64,000 nucleotides of DNA from Erysipelotrichaceae bacterium (GCA_017405785.1 JAFQZR010000011.1:1-64000); one strand, 5' to 3'. Positions 54,294 to 63,791 are shown, counted from the first letter of the stretch. The notes: generated by a model not told the origin, from the letters alone. Numbers and translations are program-made.

Positions 54294-54321
54294 ATAATAC
54301 CACAAAAAACAATGGTGTCAA
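54294..54321 (-). promoter_or_regulatory. rpsP promoter inside the ffh terminator
   Basis: TTGACA (54321-54316), a 16-nt spacer and extended TG-G-TATTAT (hexamer 54299-54294). The -35 lies in the loop-proximal 3' arm of the ffh terminator, and the T run forms part of the spacer. Confidence 0.85.
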
Positions 54322-54342
54322 GTATTTTTACTTAACACCATT
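54304..54342 (-). terminator. Terminator after ffh
   Basis: AATGGTGT..AAGTA and TACTTGACACCATT form a long stem, followed leftward by GTTTTTT. Confidence 0.85.
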
Positions 54343-54350
54343 TATAATCT

Positions 54351-55661
54351 TCAGAATCTGAATCCGCCGCCCATACGGCTCATCATGCGCTTCATTCTGT
54401 CAAAGTTATTCAGTAACTTATTGACTTCCTGAACGCTGGTTCCCGAGCCCTTGGCGATTCTGTTTTTATGAGATGACCTTAACATGCTAGGATCTCTTCT
54501 TTCTGCCGGAGTCATTGACAGGATGATGGCTTCTGTCTTCTTCATGGCTCCGTCCGTATCCTGGCCTTCCAGCATTGAACTGTACTGATTCATTCCCGGA
54601 AGCATCTTCAGCAAGCCTGATAACGGTCCCAGCTTCCTCATCTGACGCATCTGTACCAGCATGTCATTCAGGTCAAACTTGCCGTTCATCAGTCTCTGAG
54701 CGGCTTTTTCCATTTCTTCCTGGTCCAATTCCGCTTCAGCCTTTTCGATCAGTGACTGCAAATCGCCCATGCCCAGAATGCGGGAAGCCATTCTGTCAGG
54801 ATAGAAGATGTCAATGTCATCGATCTTTTCACCGGTACCGACAAACTTAACCGGTACATCAGTAATTGATCTGACGGATAACAAACCGCCGCCTCTGGCG
54901 TCGCCGTCAAACTTGGTGACGATCAAACCGGTGATATCCAGCAGATCATCAAAGCTCTTGGCTACGTTGACGATGTCCTGACCGGTCATGGCATCAACTG
55001 TCAGTAAGATCTCATCAGGAGAGAAACGGTCCTTCAGAGTCTTCAGTTCGCCCATCAGCTCATCATCGATGTGCAGACGGCCGGCGGTATCGATCAGTAC
55101 CGTATCATAGCCGTTCTTGCGGGCATGATCGAGACCCTGTCTGACTGCTTCCACAACATTGACTTCAGTTCCTAAAGTAAACACTTCAACATCGATCTGC
55201 TTACCTAAGGTCTGTAACTGCTCAATGGCAGCCGGTCTGATGATGTCAGCTGCGATGATCAGAGGTTTGCGGTTCTGTTTTTCCTTTAACAGCTTGGCGA
55301 TCTTGGCTACGGATGTGGTCTTACCAGTACCCTGCAGACCTACTACCATGATGGTCGTAATGCCTGATGTTCTGAAGTTGATCCCTGCCTGGGATTCCCC
55401 TAACAGTCTGACGATCTCGTCAGAAACGATCTTGTATACCTGCTGGTCAGGATTCAGGGCCTGTGATACCTGAACACCAACCATCTGTTCTTTAATTGTA
55501 TTGATGAAATTCTTGACTACCGAGTAGTTAACGTCAGCTTCCAGTAAGGCAACCCTGATCTCTCTTAACATGGCTTCCATGTTCTTTTCGGTCAGTTTAT
55601 CCTTGCCGGCAATATGCTTGAAAGCGCTGGTGAGTCTTGTACTTAATGATTCAAACGCCAT
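54351..55661 (-). CDS. ffh: Signal recognition particle protein Ffh
   Basis: A 436-aa GTPase that binds signal sequences and 4.5S RNA. N domain, G domain (G1 GLQGTGKTTS, DTAGRLHID, TKFDGDARGG) and Met-rich M domain (MRQMRKLGP ... NRIAKGSGT) are in order. An in-frame extension upstream is rejected because AAGGGAG fits ATG 55661 (MAFESLSTRL). The partner ylxM is not visible upstream. Confidence 0.98.
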   Translation of the reverse strand: MAFESLSTRLTSAFKHIAGKDKLTEKNMEAMLREIRVALLEADVNYSVVKNFINTIKEQMVGVQVSQALNPDQQVYKIVSDEIVRLLGESQAGINFRTSGITTIMVVGLQGTGKTTSVAKIAKLLKEKQNRKPLIIAADIIRPAAIEQLQTLGKQIDVEVFTLGTEVNVVEAVRQGLDHARKNGYDTVLIDTAGRLHIDDELMGELKTLKDRFSPDEILLTVDAMTGQDIVNVAKSFDDLLDITGLIVTKFDGDARGGGLLSVRSITDVPVKFVGTGEKIDDIDIFYPDRMASRILGMGDLQSLIEKAEAELDQEEMEKAAQRLMNGKFDLNDMLVQMRQMRKLGPLSGLLKMLPGMNQYSSMLEGQDTDGAMKKTEAIILSMTPAERRDPSMLRSSHKNRIAKGSGTSVQEVNKLLNNFDRMKRMMSRMGGGFRF

Positions 55662-55723
55662 ATGCTTCACTCCCTTACGAGATATTCTAACATAAATAAT
55701 CCGATTGGTCACCTTCATATACC

Positions 55724-55753
55724 TTGTCCAAAAGGCATTATTTAAAGTAAAAT
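55724..55753 (+). promoter_or_regulatory. Possible promoter of the desulfoferrodoxin gene
   Basis: TTGTCC (55724-55729), an 18-nt spacer and TAAAAT (55748-55753), followed by a normal leader with AAAGGAG. Moderate match. Confidence 0.5.
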
Positions 55754-55786
55754 ATAAGTGAACATAAATAAAGGAGCGAAAATAAT

Positions 55787-56167
55787 ATGTCAGTAAAGTT
55801 ACTCAAATGCAATGGCTGCGGCAAGATGGTACTGGAAGTTGTCGGAAGCAAGTGCCCTACCAAGTGCTGCGGCGAGCCAATGGTTGAAATGATCCCTAAT
55901 ACATCAGACGGTGCTGGTGAGAAACATGTTCCATTCGTCAAGGTCGAAGGAAACATCGTTACCGTTCAGGTCGGTGAAGTCATCCATCCTATGCTGGAAG
56001 CTCATCACATCGCCTTCGTCATTCTGGAGACGGAAAAAGGCTATCAGAAACATGACTTTGTCCCTGGCGAACAGCCAATTGCCGTATTTGCCTTAGCTGA
56101 AGGTGAAAAACCGGTCGCAGCTTACGAATACTGCAACCTGCACGGTTTCTGGAAAGCAGAGATCTAA
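55787..56167 (+). CDS. Desulfoferrodoxin (superoxide reductase)
   Basis: A 126-aa two-iron protein that reduces superoxide to peroxide without making O2. The N-terminal desulforedoxin-like site has Cys in KCNGCG and adjacent Cys-Cys in TKCCGEPM. The catalytic Fe(His)4Cys site uses the His in EKHVPF, IHPM and EAHHIAF, then YCNLHGFW. AAAGGAG precedes the ATG. Together with the rubredoxin and flavodiiron genes it shows an anaerobe with reductive oxygen defence. Confidence 0.95.
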   Translation: MSVKLLKCNGCGKMVLEVVGSKCPTKCCGEPMVEMIPNTSDGAGEKHVPFVKVEGNIVTVQVGEVIHPMLEAHHIAFVILETEKGYQKHDFVPGEQPIAVFALAEGEKPVAAYEYCNLHGFWKAEI

Positions 56168-56176
56168 ACAGAAATG

Positions 56177-56201
56177 AAGTGCCCGTCAGGGGCACTTTTT
56201 T
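56177..56201 (+). terminator. Terminator after the desulfoferrodoxin gene
   Basis: AAGTGCCC, loop GTCAG, GGGCACTT then TTTT, rightward. It ends at the stop codon of the convergent YwaF-like gene. Confidence 0.85.
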
Positions 56202-56940
56202 AGTGATTAAGTAATGAAAGCAATCCAAACAGTACTGCTGAGAATGCCGCAAATATCGGCATAACCGGCAGCATGTACAGCAGTTTTACCGGCAACAGTT
56301 TCCACATCTTCTCCAGGATGATGTTGTCCGGATACCAGGTAAATACATAATTTGACTTTTTATTCAGTCCGGTTTTTCTGAGAATGTAATTTACTATATG
56401 AGCTATTACCGCCAGAATGAAAGTCCAGATGGCCGGCCATAGACAGTCTGATATCTTTGGTATGTATAAGCCTAAGGTATAAAAGCTCAGACAGGTAACT
56501 ATCAGTAATCCGTGATACCCGTAAAAGCCATAAGCCTGCTTGGAAAAGACCAGCTGGTCTCTGTTGTAGCTATCAGGCATTACAAAGGCCAAGACAGCTC
56601 CCAGGGTGCCAACCGATACACAGTAAGCCATCAGGGTATTGTCTTTTATGATAGAGGCAATGATGCAGATAATGGTTGACTGATTGCACAGATAACACGG
56701 CAGTTCGTTATACCAGTTATAGTCATCCCTGATATCCTTTAAGGAATATTTATAAAGTCTTAATATAATAAGTTCCGCAATGCTGAGATAAAGAACCATT
56801 CGGTATCTTCCGTTTTCATCAAGCCCTCTGCCAAGCAGTGTTACCGCAGTTAAAACAACAGCTGTAAGAACCACATACATCCACCACCATTTGTTAAAGA
56901 CTTTTATTCTGGCATCTTTGTTAAGATGTTTCATCCTCAA
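56200..56940 (-). CDS. YwaF/TIGR02206-like integral membrane protein
   Basis: A 246-aa protein with six to seven hydrophobic segments. The LPCYLCNQSTI motif after the third segment corresponds to the L-P-x-H-L-C motif of the YwaF family. Function unknown. The start is unsure: TTG 56940 has GTGGGG at 4-5 nt, ATG 56934 is two codons later with poorer spacing. Confidence 0.7.
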   Translation of the reverse strand: MRMKHLNKDARIKVFNKWWWMYVVLTAVVLTAVTLLGRGLDENGRYRMVLYLSIAELIILRLYKYSLKDIRDDYNWYNELPCYLCNQSTIICIIASIIKDNTLMAYCVSVGTLGAVLAFVMPDSYNRDQLVFSKQAYGFYGYHGLLIVTCLSFYTLGLYIPKISDCLWPAIWTFILAVIAHIVNYILRKTGLNKKSNYVFTWYPDNIILEKMWKLLPVKLLYMLPVMPIFAAFSAVLFGLLSLLNH

Positions 56941-57001
56941 TTAACCCCACTTCAAATCATATTGTATCATCTCAGAACATTTATACAGTCATAAATGACC
57001 A

Positions 57002-57036
57002 ATAAAAAGGTAATGCAGACCAAGTCTCATTACCCT
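57002..57036 (-). terminator. Terminator after thiI
   Basis: GGTAATG-c-AGAC and GTCT-CATTACC around a 3-nt loop, then TTTTT leftward. Confidence 0.8.
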
Positions 57037-57057
57037 TTCTTCATTCATAATGTTTTC

Positions 57058-58260
57058 CTAGAGAATATCTTCTTCATCAAAAACAGTGGTCGGATAGATC
57101 ATGATATCTTCCGTTTCCTCAACGGCCTTATCGATCAATGGCTGCCAGTTGAATCTCTGTTCCTGGTTTTCAACCTTGTTGATGTGAGGTCTGGTTACCG
57201 GATTTTTCGGAGTGAAGATCGTGCAGCAGTCTTCATACGGCAGAATGGATACTTCATAGGTATGCAGTTTTTCAGCCAGGTCGATGATTTCCAGCTTATC
57301 ATAAGTGACCACCGGTCTGATAACCGGAATGTCAACTACCTTATTTATTACGGACATGCTCTCAAGAGTCTGGGAAGCAACCTGACCGATGCTTTCACCA
57401 TTGACAATAGCCAGACAGTCATTTTTCTCAGCTATCTTCTGGGCAATGCGGTACATCATTCTTCTCATGATGGTTATCGCATACTGCTCATCGCAGTTAC
57501 GGTAGATCTCCAGCTGAGTTTCGGTAAACGGCACGATGTGCAGCTTGATTCGGCCCTGATACCGGGAAATGATACGGGCCAGTTCCTTGACCTTGTTAAG
57601 AGCTTCCTGAGAAGTATACGGCATAGAAGCATAGTGAATGCACTCGATCTCCACACCCCTCTTCATGGTCAGATAACCTGCTATCGGAGAGTCAATTCCT
57701 CCTGATAACATCAGTAAGGCCTTCCCTCCTACACCTACCGGATAACCGCCCAAGCCCATGGTTGTTTCCGCCATCAGGTATGTGGCTTCGTTTCTGATCT
57801 CTACAATTAACGGATAATCAGGTTCATGAACATCAACCTTCAGTTCCGGTCCGTATTCATGTAATACCGCTGAAGCAACCTTGCGATTCATCTCATCGGA
57901 ATGGATCGGGAACTTCTTGTTGGCACGGCGGGTAATGACCTTGAAGGTCCCCTTCTTATCGGACATCAGTTTCCTGGCACCCTCAAGAATAGCTTCCTCA
58001 TTGTTTTCAACTTTAACGGTTGGCGCAAAGCTTCTCAAACCGAAGACATTCCGCAGAACCGGAGATATCTCTTTCGGGTCAACACCATTCAGGTGGATGT
58101 AGATATGGTCTCTGGTTTTCTCATACTTCAGCTGCGGGTAATCCTTAAGAGCCCTCTGCATGTTGAGGGTCAGTCTCTTAATGAAATCGTTTCTGTTTTT
58201 TCCCTTGGTGCTTAATTCGCCAAAGCGCACCAGTATGTATTCATATTTCAGTTCATCCAT
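57058..58260 (-). CDS. thiI: tRNA 4-thiouridine synthase ThiI
   Basis: A 400-aa enzyme adenylating U8 of tRNA for sulfur insertion. An N-terminal ferredoxin-like region, a THUMP domain and a PP-loop ATPase with LMLSGGIDSPIAGYL are present. There is no C-terminal rhodanese domain, as in Bacillus, where a dedicated desulfurase (NifZ) supplies sulfur directly. The gene overlaps that desulfurase gene by 8 nt here. Confidence 0.96.
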   Translation of the reverse strand: MDELKYEYILVRFGELSTKGKNRNDFIKRLTLNMQRALKDYPQLKYEKTRDHIYIHLNGVDPKEISPVLRNVFGLRSFAPTVKVENNEEAILEGARKLMSDKKGTFKVITRRANKKFPIHSDEMNRKVASAVLHEYGPELKVDVHEPDYPLIVEIRNEATYLMAETTMGLGGYPVGVGGKALLMLSGGIDSPIAGYLTMKRGVEIECIHYASMPYTSQEALNKVKELARIISRYQGRIKLHIVPFTETQLEIYRNCDEQYAITIMRRMMYRIAQKIAEKNDCLAIVNGESIGQVASQTLESMSVINKVVDIPVIRPVVTYDKLEIIDLAEKLHTYEVSILPYEDCCTIFTPKNPVTRPHINKVENQEQRFNWQPLIDKAVEETEDIMIYPTTVFDEEDIL

Positions 58261-59374
58261 AGACTCTGATTATCTCCTTGAGATCTTCAATCAATCCCTT
58301 TACATCATCCCAGCTTAAGGTGGCTGACAGTGATATTCTTACTGTTCCTTTCAGTCTCTTTTCATCCCTGTACATCCGGGAAATGACATGGGAAACCGCA
58401 ATGTTTGATTCGCAGGTGCTCTGGGCACTGACACAGTACCCTTTCATGTGCAGAGCGTTCATCATGACCTCACTCTGAATGGTTAGACATGAGAAGTTAA
58501 TTATATATGGCAGAGCATCATCAGGTGAGTTGATCACCACATTATCCATGCCTTTCAGGTTTTCAACAATATAGTCACGGTACTGTTTTACCAGTTCATA
58601 TTTCCTGTCAAGATCACTCAGAGCCAGTCTTAAGGTCTTGCCCCAGACCATGGCACTGCAGGAATCAACCGTACCGCCTCTTAAGCCCTGTTCCTGGACA
58701 CCTCCTGAGATCAGCGGTGCCATCATAACGGACTGCTTGCGGTACAGAACACCGCTGCCCTTCAATCCATAGATCTTATGAGCGGAGAATGACGCCATGT
58801 CGATACCCTTAAGATCAATATCGATCTTACCTAAGGCCTGGACACAGTCAACATGCAGAGCGCAGTTACGGTAACCTTTTACTATCTGCTTGACTTCATC
58901 GATCGGCTGAATGGCTCCGGATTCGTTATTGACATACATTACCGATACCAGAATGGTATCCTCTCTCATCAGCTTTCTCAGTTCTTCCGGATCGATCTTG
59001 CCCTGCTGGTTGACCTTCAGCCAGGATACTTCAAATCCGCCATAGGTTTCCAGCCAGCGGTAGCTGTTCAGAACACTGGAGTGTTCGATGACCGTTGTGA
59101 TGACATGCTTGCCCTTATCCTGATTCTTCAGACAGTACCCCTTGATGGCCATGTTGTTGGATTCACTGGCTCCGGAGGTAAAAATGATCTCATTAGGGTT
59201 AACACGCAATAAATCCGCCACTTGCCGGCGGGATTTACTGATCAGTTTATTGACTTCGAGTCCCTCTGGATAAAGGGACTCGGAGTTGACATAATACTTC
59301 TGCAGAACCTTCCCGTAGGTTTCCAGGACTTCCGGATTTACGGGAGTGGTTGACGCAAAGTCAAAATATTTCAT
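58253..59374 (-). CDS. Cysteine desulfurase, partner of ThiI
   Basis: A 373-aa PLP enzyme of the NifS/IscS class. YFDFASTTPVNPEV at the N terminus, GASESNNMA, VIEHSS, HVDCVQALGKI, the PLP Lys in SFSAHKIYGLKGSGVL and the Cys loop SAQSTCESN are present. Position between ezrA and thiI matches B. subtilis nifZ, so it most likely feeds 4-thiouridine synthesis. It overlaps the ezrA stop by 1 nt. Confidence 0.94.
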   Translation of the reverse strand: MKYFDFASTTPVNPEVLETYGKVLQKYYVNSESLYPEGLEVNKLISKSRRQVADLLRVNPNEIIFTSGASESNNMAIKGYCLKNQDKGKHVITTVIEHSSVLNSYRWLETYGGFEVSWLKVNQQGKIDPEELRKLMREDTILVSVMYVNNESGAIQPIDEVKQIVKGYRNCALHVDCVQALGKIDIDLKGIDMASFSAHKIYGLKGSGVLYRKQSVMMAPLISGGVQEQGLRGGTVDSCSAMVWGKTLRLALSDLDRKYELVKQYRDYIVENLKGMDNVVINSPDDALPYIINFSCLTIQSEVMMNALHMKGYCVSAQSTCESNIAVSHVISRMYRDEKRLKGTVRISLSATLSWDDVKGLIEDLKEIIRVYG

Positions 59375-61149
59375 TAATTACTACCTTTTTTCTTAGTTAA
59401 TTCGTCAATGGTTTCCGGATGTACCTTGCGGATGGTGTTCAGGGCGATAGTTAAGGCCTGAGTGTATTCACCGTTGCGGTATGCCAGTTCAGCTCTGGTG
59501 AGTTCGCTGTCGATCTCCGGATAACTTGAACGGTACATGTTGCCGATGACGATGGCATTCTCTGCCATGATGGCTGTTCCCAGAATGCGGTTGACGCTTT
59601 CATATAACTGAGAAACAAAGTCGACGGCGCTGTTCTTCATGGAGTTCACCAGTGAAACGTTGATTGGGACTTCCTTCAGCTGGTTTTCCAGTCTCTTGAT
59701 ATAATCTTCAGCCTTGACCAGGTCATTGTGATACTGATCGGAAATGCTTGGAATGCGGTTGTTATCGATCTTGGCCTTTACTTCGTTGAGAACGATTGAC
59801 AGCTTGGTCAGCTGTTCCTTGGCTTCCTTCTCATCTGCGGAAGCAGCCAAGACGCTTTCACTCATCTTGTTGATGTTGTTGAGAGCGACAGTGATCTCTG
59901 TGTTCATCTGATTCAGGTTGATCAGGCTGGTAGAAGCAGCGGCAGTGTTCTTCTGCAGGCTGTTCATCAGGATGTGGCATGAATCGTTCAGAGCCTTGAC
60001 CTTGTTGTTGCTGTCTTCCAGAACGTCACTGTAGTCATTTAAGCCATATCTGACAGTCAGATCATTGAAGTTTGCATTAAGGTTGTCAACGGTCTTATTG
60101 AGCTGATTCAGATTTTCGATAGTAACTTCTTTCAGTTTCTGCAGATCCTTGTAGGCTTCGTTTTCCTTTTCGATCTGACCCTTTAACTGGTTCAGTCTCT
60201 TTTCGCAGTCCAGCAGATGTGAATTAACATCAGCGATATCGCACTGCTTGATCTTTCTGAGGTCTTCCTGTAAGGAATCGTTGATCAACTGCAGATTGGC
60301 AGGAACCTGTAAGTGATCCAGGTAAGTACCCTGCTTCCTGCTGAGAGTATAGTTATTGCTGACTTCTTCGATCAGCATAGGGATCTCACTCTTTGATACA
60401 TTGATCAGTTCCGGAATGGACTCAACGATGGTGTTGAGGTTTTCGATTGAAGACTGGATCTCTTCAATCTTGCCAGGTGCCTGGTCAAACTTGGAGGTGG
60501 CCATGATGGTTTCAAACTCAGAGAACTTGTGGTCAATATCATTGATCTTTCCATCAAGAGCTTCCCAGCAGAACAGATACTGATCGGAATGCTGGTTGAT
60601 GTTCAGCTTGATGTTATGGTAAACCTCTTTGAGGTCATTGATCTTTTCTCTCTGGACATTTTCCTGTTCCAGGATCGTGCTTAAGGAGTTCTCCAGTTCA
60701 TCAACTGTCTTCTCTGTTTCCGTAAGCATCTTGTCGATCTTGACGTTGTTGTCCTTAGCCATGCCGTACTTGCGCAGCTGAACATATTCGTCAGTATCGG
60801 CGATCATGTCCTGTAAGGTCTTCAGGTTGGTCTGAACCAGATCAAACTTGCCCTGGTTTTCCTTGACGGTGGCATCGATGTCCTTGTTGACGCGGGCCAT
60901 TGCCATGGCACGGGAAATGTCAAAAGGCAGCGGTACGCTCTTGAGGTTATTCAGACGGAACTGATTGTCTTCGTTCTGCTTGACGACTTTCTTGCGGGCG
61001 CTGTTGCGGCTTGATGCCCATAATACCAGAATGATCAGCACAGCCAGTGCTGCATAGAAATATGGTGACTTGATGAATTCTTCGATCTGTGTCATGAAGT
61101 TATCAGTAGTAACTTCTGTTCCTGTTGTTTCAAATGTTGATATGACCAT
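59374..61149 (-). CDS. ezrA: Septation ring regulator EzrA
   Basis: A 591-aa membrane-anchored spectrin-like coiled-coil protein that tunes FtsZ ring assembly. One transmembrane segment lies at about 30-46, followed by 540 residues of heptad-rich helices. The C-terminal part has the conserved RILGTAIMAENAIVIGNMYR and YRNGEYTQAL motifs. AGAGG precedes the ATG. EzrA is confined to Firmicutes, which supports the taxonomic reading. Confidence 0.93.
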   Translation of the reverse strand: MVISTFETTGTEVTTDNFMTQIEEFIKSPYFYAALAVLIILVLWASSRNSARKKVVKQNEDNQFRLNNLKSVPLPFDISRAMAMARVNKDIDATVKENQGKFDLVQTNLKTLQDMIADTDEYVQLRKYGMAKDNNVKIDKMLTETEKTVDELENSLSTILEQENVQREKINDLKEVYHNIKLNINQHSDQYLFCWEALDGKINDIDHKFSEFETIMATSKFDQAPGKIEEIQSSIENLNTIVESIPELINVSKSEIPMLIEEVSNNYTLSRKQGTYLDHLQVPANLQLINDSLQEDLRKIKQCDIADVNSHLLDCEKRLNQLKGQIEKENEAYKDLQKLKEVTIENLNQLNKTVDNLNANFNDLTVRYGLNDYSDVLEDSNNKVKALNDSCHILMNSLQKNTAAASTSLINLNQMNTEITVALNNINKMSESVLAASADEKEAKEQLTKLSIVLNEVKAKIDNNRIPSISDQYHNDLVKAEDYIKRLENQLKEVPINVSLVNSMKNSAVDFVSQLYESVNRILGTAIMAENAIVIGNMYRSSYPEIDSELTRAELAYRNGEYTQALTIALNTIRKVHPETIDELTKKKGSN

Positions 61150-61254
61150 AGTTAAAACACCTCTTGATAATATTGTATCACAACAGCGTGTCTAAAGGTA
61201 TGAAATTATATAATAAAAAACACTGTTTTCGGTGCATATTTTGCAACTCTGCAA

Positions 61255-61284
61255 TTGACAAGCATTTAATGAAAATAATATAAT
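61255..61284 (+). promoter_or_regulatory. rpsD promoter
   Basis: TTGACA (61255-61260), an 18-nt spacer and TATAAT (61279-61284). Perfect hexamers; +1 expected near 61291. Confidence 0.85.
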
Positions 61285-61290
61285 AATCAA

Positions 61291-61449
61291 GCCGATTATT
61301 AGCAGCATACAGAGGTTGCCCCATAGCGTTGGCCAAGTATATGTATGTGAAGAGTAGCTTGCTGCTAAAAGTGAAAACACCCAGGGCCAACACTAAGGTA
61401 ATTGATCTGTACCTGTTGATGGCATTGCTATCAAGGAGGAAATTAGATT
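61291..61449 (+). promoter_or_regulatory. S4-type autoregulatory leader with pseudoknot
   Basis: TTAGCAGCA (61299-61307) pairs perfectly with TGCTGCTAA (61360-61368). GTTGGCC (61328-61334), inside that loop, pairs with GGCCAAC (61385-61391) outside it. The two helices cross, giving a pseudoknot as in known S4-binding leaders. AAGGAGG follows before the rpsD ATG. Confidence 0.75.
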
Positions 61450-62061
61450 ATGGCAAGAAACACAGGACCAGTATGGAAGCAGTCCAGAAGACTTAACTTC
61501 TCAGTATTGGAAACAGGTGAAGAACTGGTAAAGAGACCTTATATTCCTGGTCAGCATGGTTCTTCAACAAGAAGAGTCAAACTCTCATCTTATGGTCAGC
61601 AGTTAGCTGAAAAGCAGAAAATCCGTTTATTATACGGCTTAAACGAAAGACAGTTCGCTAACACCTTCTACAAGGCTGTCAAAGCCAAGGGTGTTACCGG
61701 CACAGTATTCCTGCAGTTACTGGAATCACGTCTGGACAACGTCGTATACAGAATGGGCTTAGCCAGAACCAGAAAAGGTGCAAGACAGTTAGTCAACCAT
61801 GGACATATTCTGGTTAACGGCAAGAAGGTAGACATCCCTTCATATTCATGCAAGCCTGGCGACAAGATCGAAGTCAAGGACAACATGAAGAATGCCGCTG
61901 TTATCAAGGAAGCTCTGGAAGTTACTCCACACACTCCTGATTTCGTTACATTCGATGCTAACAAGATGGCCGGCGAATTCGTCAGATTACCTGAACGTAA
62001 CGAACTGAATCAGCAGTTCAACGAATTACTGGTTGTTGAATACTACAACAGAAAGATGTAA
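61450..62061 (+). CDS. rpsD: 30S ribosomal protein S4
   Basis: A 203-aa primary 16S rRNA-binding protein. [15 protein letters not shown], the central [16 protein letters not shown] and the S4 domain [15 protein letters not shown] are typical. The N-terminal zinc-binding Cys are absent (C-minus form). Monocistronic with leader and terminator, convergent with the accessory genes to its right. Confidence 0.98.
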   Translation: MARNTGPVWKQSRRLNFSVLETGEELVKRPYIPGQHGSSTRRVKLSSYGQQLAEKQKIRLLYGLNERQFANTFYKAVKAKGVTGTVFLQLLESRLDNVVYRMGLARTRKGARQLVNHGHILVNGKKVDIPSYSCKPGDKIEVKDNMKNAAVIKEALEVTPHTPDFVTFDANKMAGEFVRLPERNELNQQFNELLVVEYYNRKM

Positions 62062-62072
62062 TTGAAGACAGA

Positions 62073-62099
62073 ACGGACCCAATGGTCCGTTTTTGTTTT
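62073..62099 (+). terminator. Terminator after rpsD
   Basis: ACGGACC, loop CAAT, GGTCCGT then TTTTGTTTT. Confidence 0.88.
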
Positions 62100-62335
62100 G
62101 CTTAATCCCAATTAATCTTTCATAACAGAACTAATTAGTTACAGTTTATAATCGCTACAATTGAAGTTGACAATAAACAGACAAGAGCATCTTCCTGCGA
62201 ACTTCACGTGTATCTATTAGACTTCCATAACAATTTAATAGACATAATTGTATGTAAATATAACCCTCTCATCCCAAGGCATTTCATATTACCAGCATTC
62301 ACAACAACCAGAAAAGTATTTATGTTATAACACGC
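62100..62335. other. AT-rich intergenic stretch
   Basis: 236 bp between the rpsD terminator and the convergent zinc-ribbon gene. The only structure seen is a 12-bp palindrome AACTAATTAGTT (62129-62140). No gene, tRNA or mobile-element end is visible. Confidence 0.5.
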
Positions 62336-63388
62336 TTAGTACCGCCAACGTCCGGTGATAGTTAAGCACAGTTCTTTAGTGCTTTTCCCGTTTTCAAACA
62401 CATAATAATCCTTATCTAGTCTAAAGCCATCAGCTATCCATTTTGAAGTAGAACTGTTAATGCTATACCAGACATAATTATCTCCATTTTCATATTGTTT
62501 ATAGTCTAGATATCGAACTTTAACCTGCTGACCTGTATCAAGCGACCCAACAATTTCTCCAGATAGGGATGGTTCCTTGCGTATATTCATCATAGAAGCA
62601 TTAACACTCTTAAGATAAATAGGATCCCCTGTCTTTTCTTGAACAGTTAATTGATACTTATTTCCCGGATTTGCGATTATACTGAATCTTATCATTTCAA
62701 AAGACATACGTTTTGATAATCCGTTTCCAACTAAATACACATAATAATAATCATAACTATGATCAGTCATTTGTCTGTAATTTAATACATCTGTTAAGTA
62801 ACCATTAAGGTAGTCTGTATGATTATCATTATAGTTTATTATAAAGTTTACAAATTCATCATTAACCACACTGTCTAGTTCAGCTTTTGTAAGATAAGAC
62901 TCTTCTTTATGAAAGAGGCCCATTTTTGAAGCGATTACAAAACCCATGATTATTAAAGCAACCACCGCACAAATAATGCCGAATACTTTTGTGCTTTTCT
63001 TCTTTGATTTATCCTGATCTATTGTTTTTGAAGTTGCTGAAGTGTCTGTTGGTGTAATTATGACTGCTTCCCTTTTTGCCTTTTGAACTCTTTGAGCAGA
63101 GATTTTATCTCCACAATTTGGGCAATATCTATCACTTCTGTCTATTGGATAACCGCACTTTTTGCATACTAGAGTTGATGTTTCCTTCTTCTCTTCTCTT
63201 ATTACTAAATTGTTTTGTTTGATTTTTGTACCACATTCAGCACAAAAAACATCACCTTCATTTATCAGCCGACCACATTTGGAACAATGTTGTTTTTCCT
63301 CTTTTTCTGTTATGGTTTTTTCAGAATCAGCTTCTGATTCTACATCTATACCAACATATAAAAACTCTACAAACAGTTTATTCATCAT
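62336..63388 (-). CDS. Membrane protein with two zinc ribbons and an SH3-like domain
   Basis: A 350-aa protein of unknown function. Two zinc ribbons stand at the N terminus (CSKCGRLINEGDVFCAECG and CKKCGYPIDRSDRYCPNCG), then a linker, one transmembrane segment (about 135-155) and an outside part whose end resembles a bacterial SH3 domain (SMMNIRKEPSLSGEIVGSLDTGQQV). The start is ambiguous by one or two codons; ATG 63388 overlaps the previous stop (ATGA). AT-rich codon use differs from the rest of the window. Confidence 0.75.
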   Translation of the reverse strand: MMNKLFVEFLYVGIDVESEADSEKTITEKEEKQHCSKCGRLINEGDVFCAECGTKIKQNNLVIREEKKETSTLVCKKCGYPIDRSDRYCPNCGDKISAQRVQKAKREAVIITPTDTSATSKTIDQDKSKKKSTKVFGIICAVVALIIMGFVIASKMGLFHKEESYLTKAELDSVVNDEFVNFIINYNDNHTDYLNGYLTDVLNYRQMTDHSYDYYYVYLVGNGLSKRMSFEMIRFSIIANPGNKYQLTVQEKTGDPIYLKSVNASMMNIRKEPSLSGEIVGSLDTGQQVKVRYLDYKQYENGDNYVWYSINSSTSKWIADGFRLDKDYYVFENGKSTKELCLTITGRWRY

Positions 63389-63750
63389 TCTACCATATTG
63401 CCACATTTTACACAGTATTTAGCGTTTTTCTTTAATGGCGTTCCGCAATATCGACATTTTAATGATTTCTCTTCTGTTTTTTCTTCTTTTTTCCGTTGAC
63501 TGAAATCCAGTTTTTGTATTATTTCTCTGGTCTTTTTGTCTGGCATCGCTATAGCCATAGCAATACCTAATGGCATAAGGAAAAAACAAACCCAGAAGAT
63601 TTTTGACCCATTATATCCTTTATCATCCGCATACGATTCAAATGATTTAGCGATTAAAATGTGAATTATTAAATATAATACCGCTATGGTTACAATATAC
63701 CAAAAATATGCTTCGAAAAACCAACGAATAAAATACCCAGAATTATTCAT
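63385..63750 (-). CDS. Small membrane protein with C-terminal zinc ribbon
   Basis: A 121-aa protein: two hydrophobic segments (about 13-33 and 51-68) and a C-terminal zinc ribbon CRYCGTPLKKNAKYCVKCG. GGGAGG supports the ATG. It is translationally coupled to the following two-zinc-ribbon gene and probably works with it. Unknown function. Confidence 0.75.
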   Translation of the reverse strand: MNNSGYFIRWFFEAYFWYIVTIAVLYLIIHILIAKSFESYADDKGYNGSKIFWVCFFLMPLGIAMAIAMPDKKTREIIQKLDFSQRKKEEKTEEKSLKCRYCGTPLKKNAKYCVKCGNMVE

Positions 63751-63791
63751 TACAACAAGCCTCCCAACTCATGTATTTTGACATCTCATAC

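Noticed and set aside
55735-55760. Possible PerR box before the desulfoferrodoxin gene
   Set aside because: TATTTAAAGTAAAATA is only a loose inverted repeat and lacks the PerR core pattern; more likely the AT-rich promoter.
62129-62140. Palindrome AACTAATTAGTT as an operator
   Set aside because: Short and in AT-rich DNA between two convergent genes, so it has no promoter to control.
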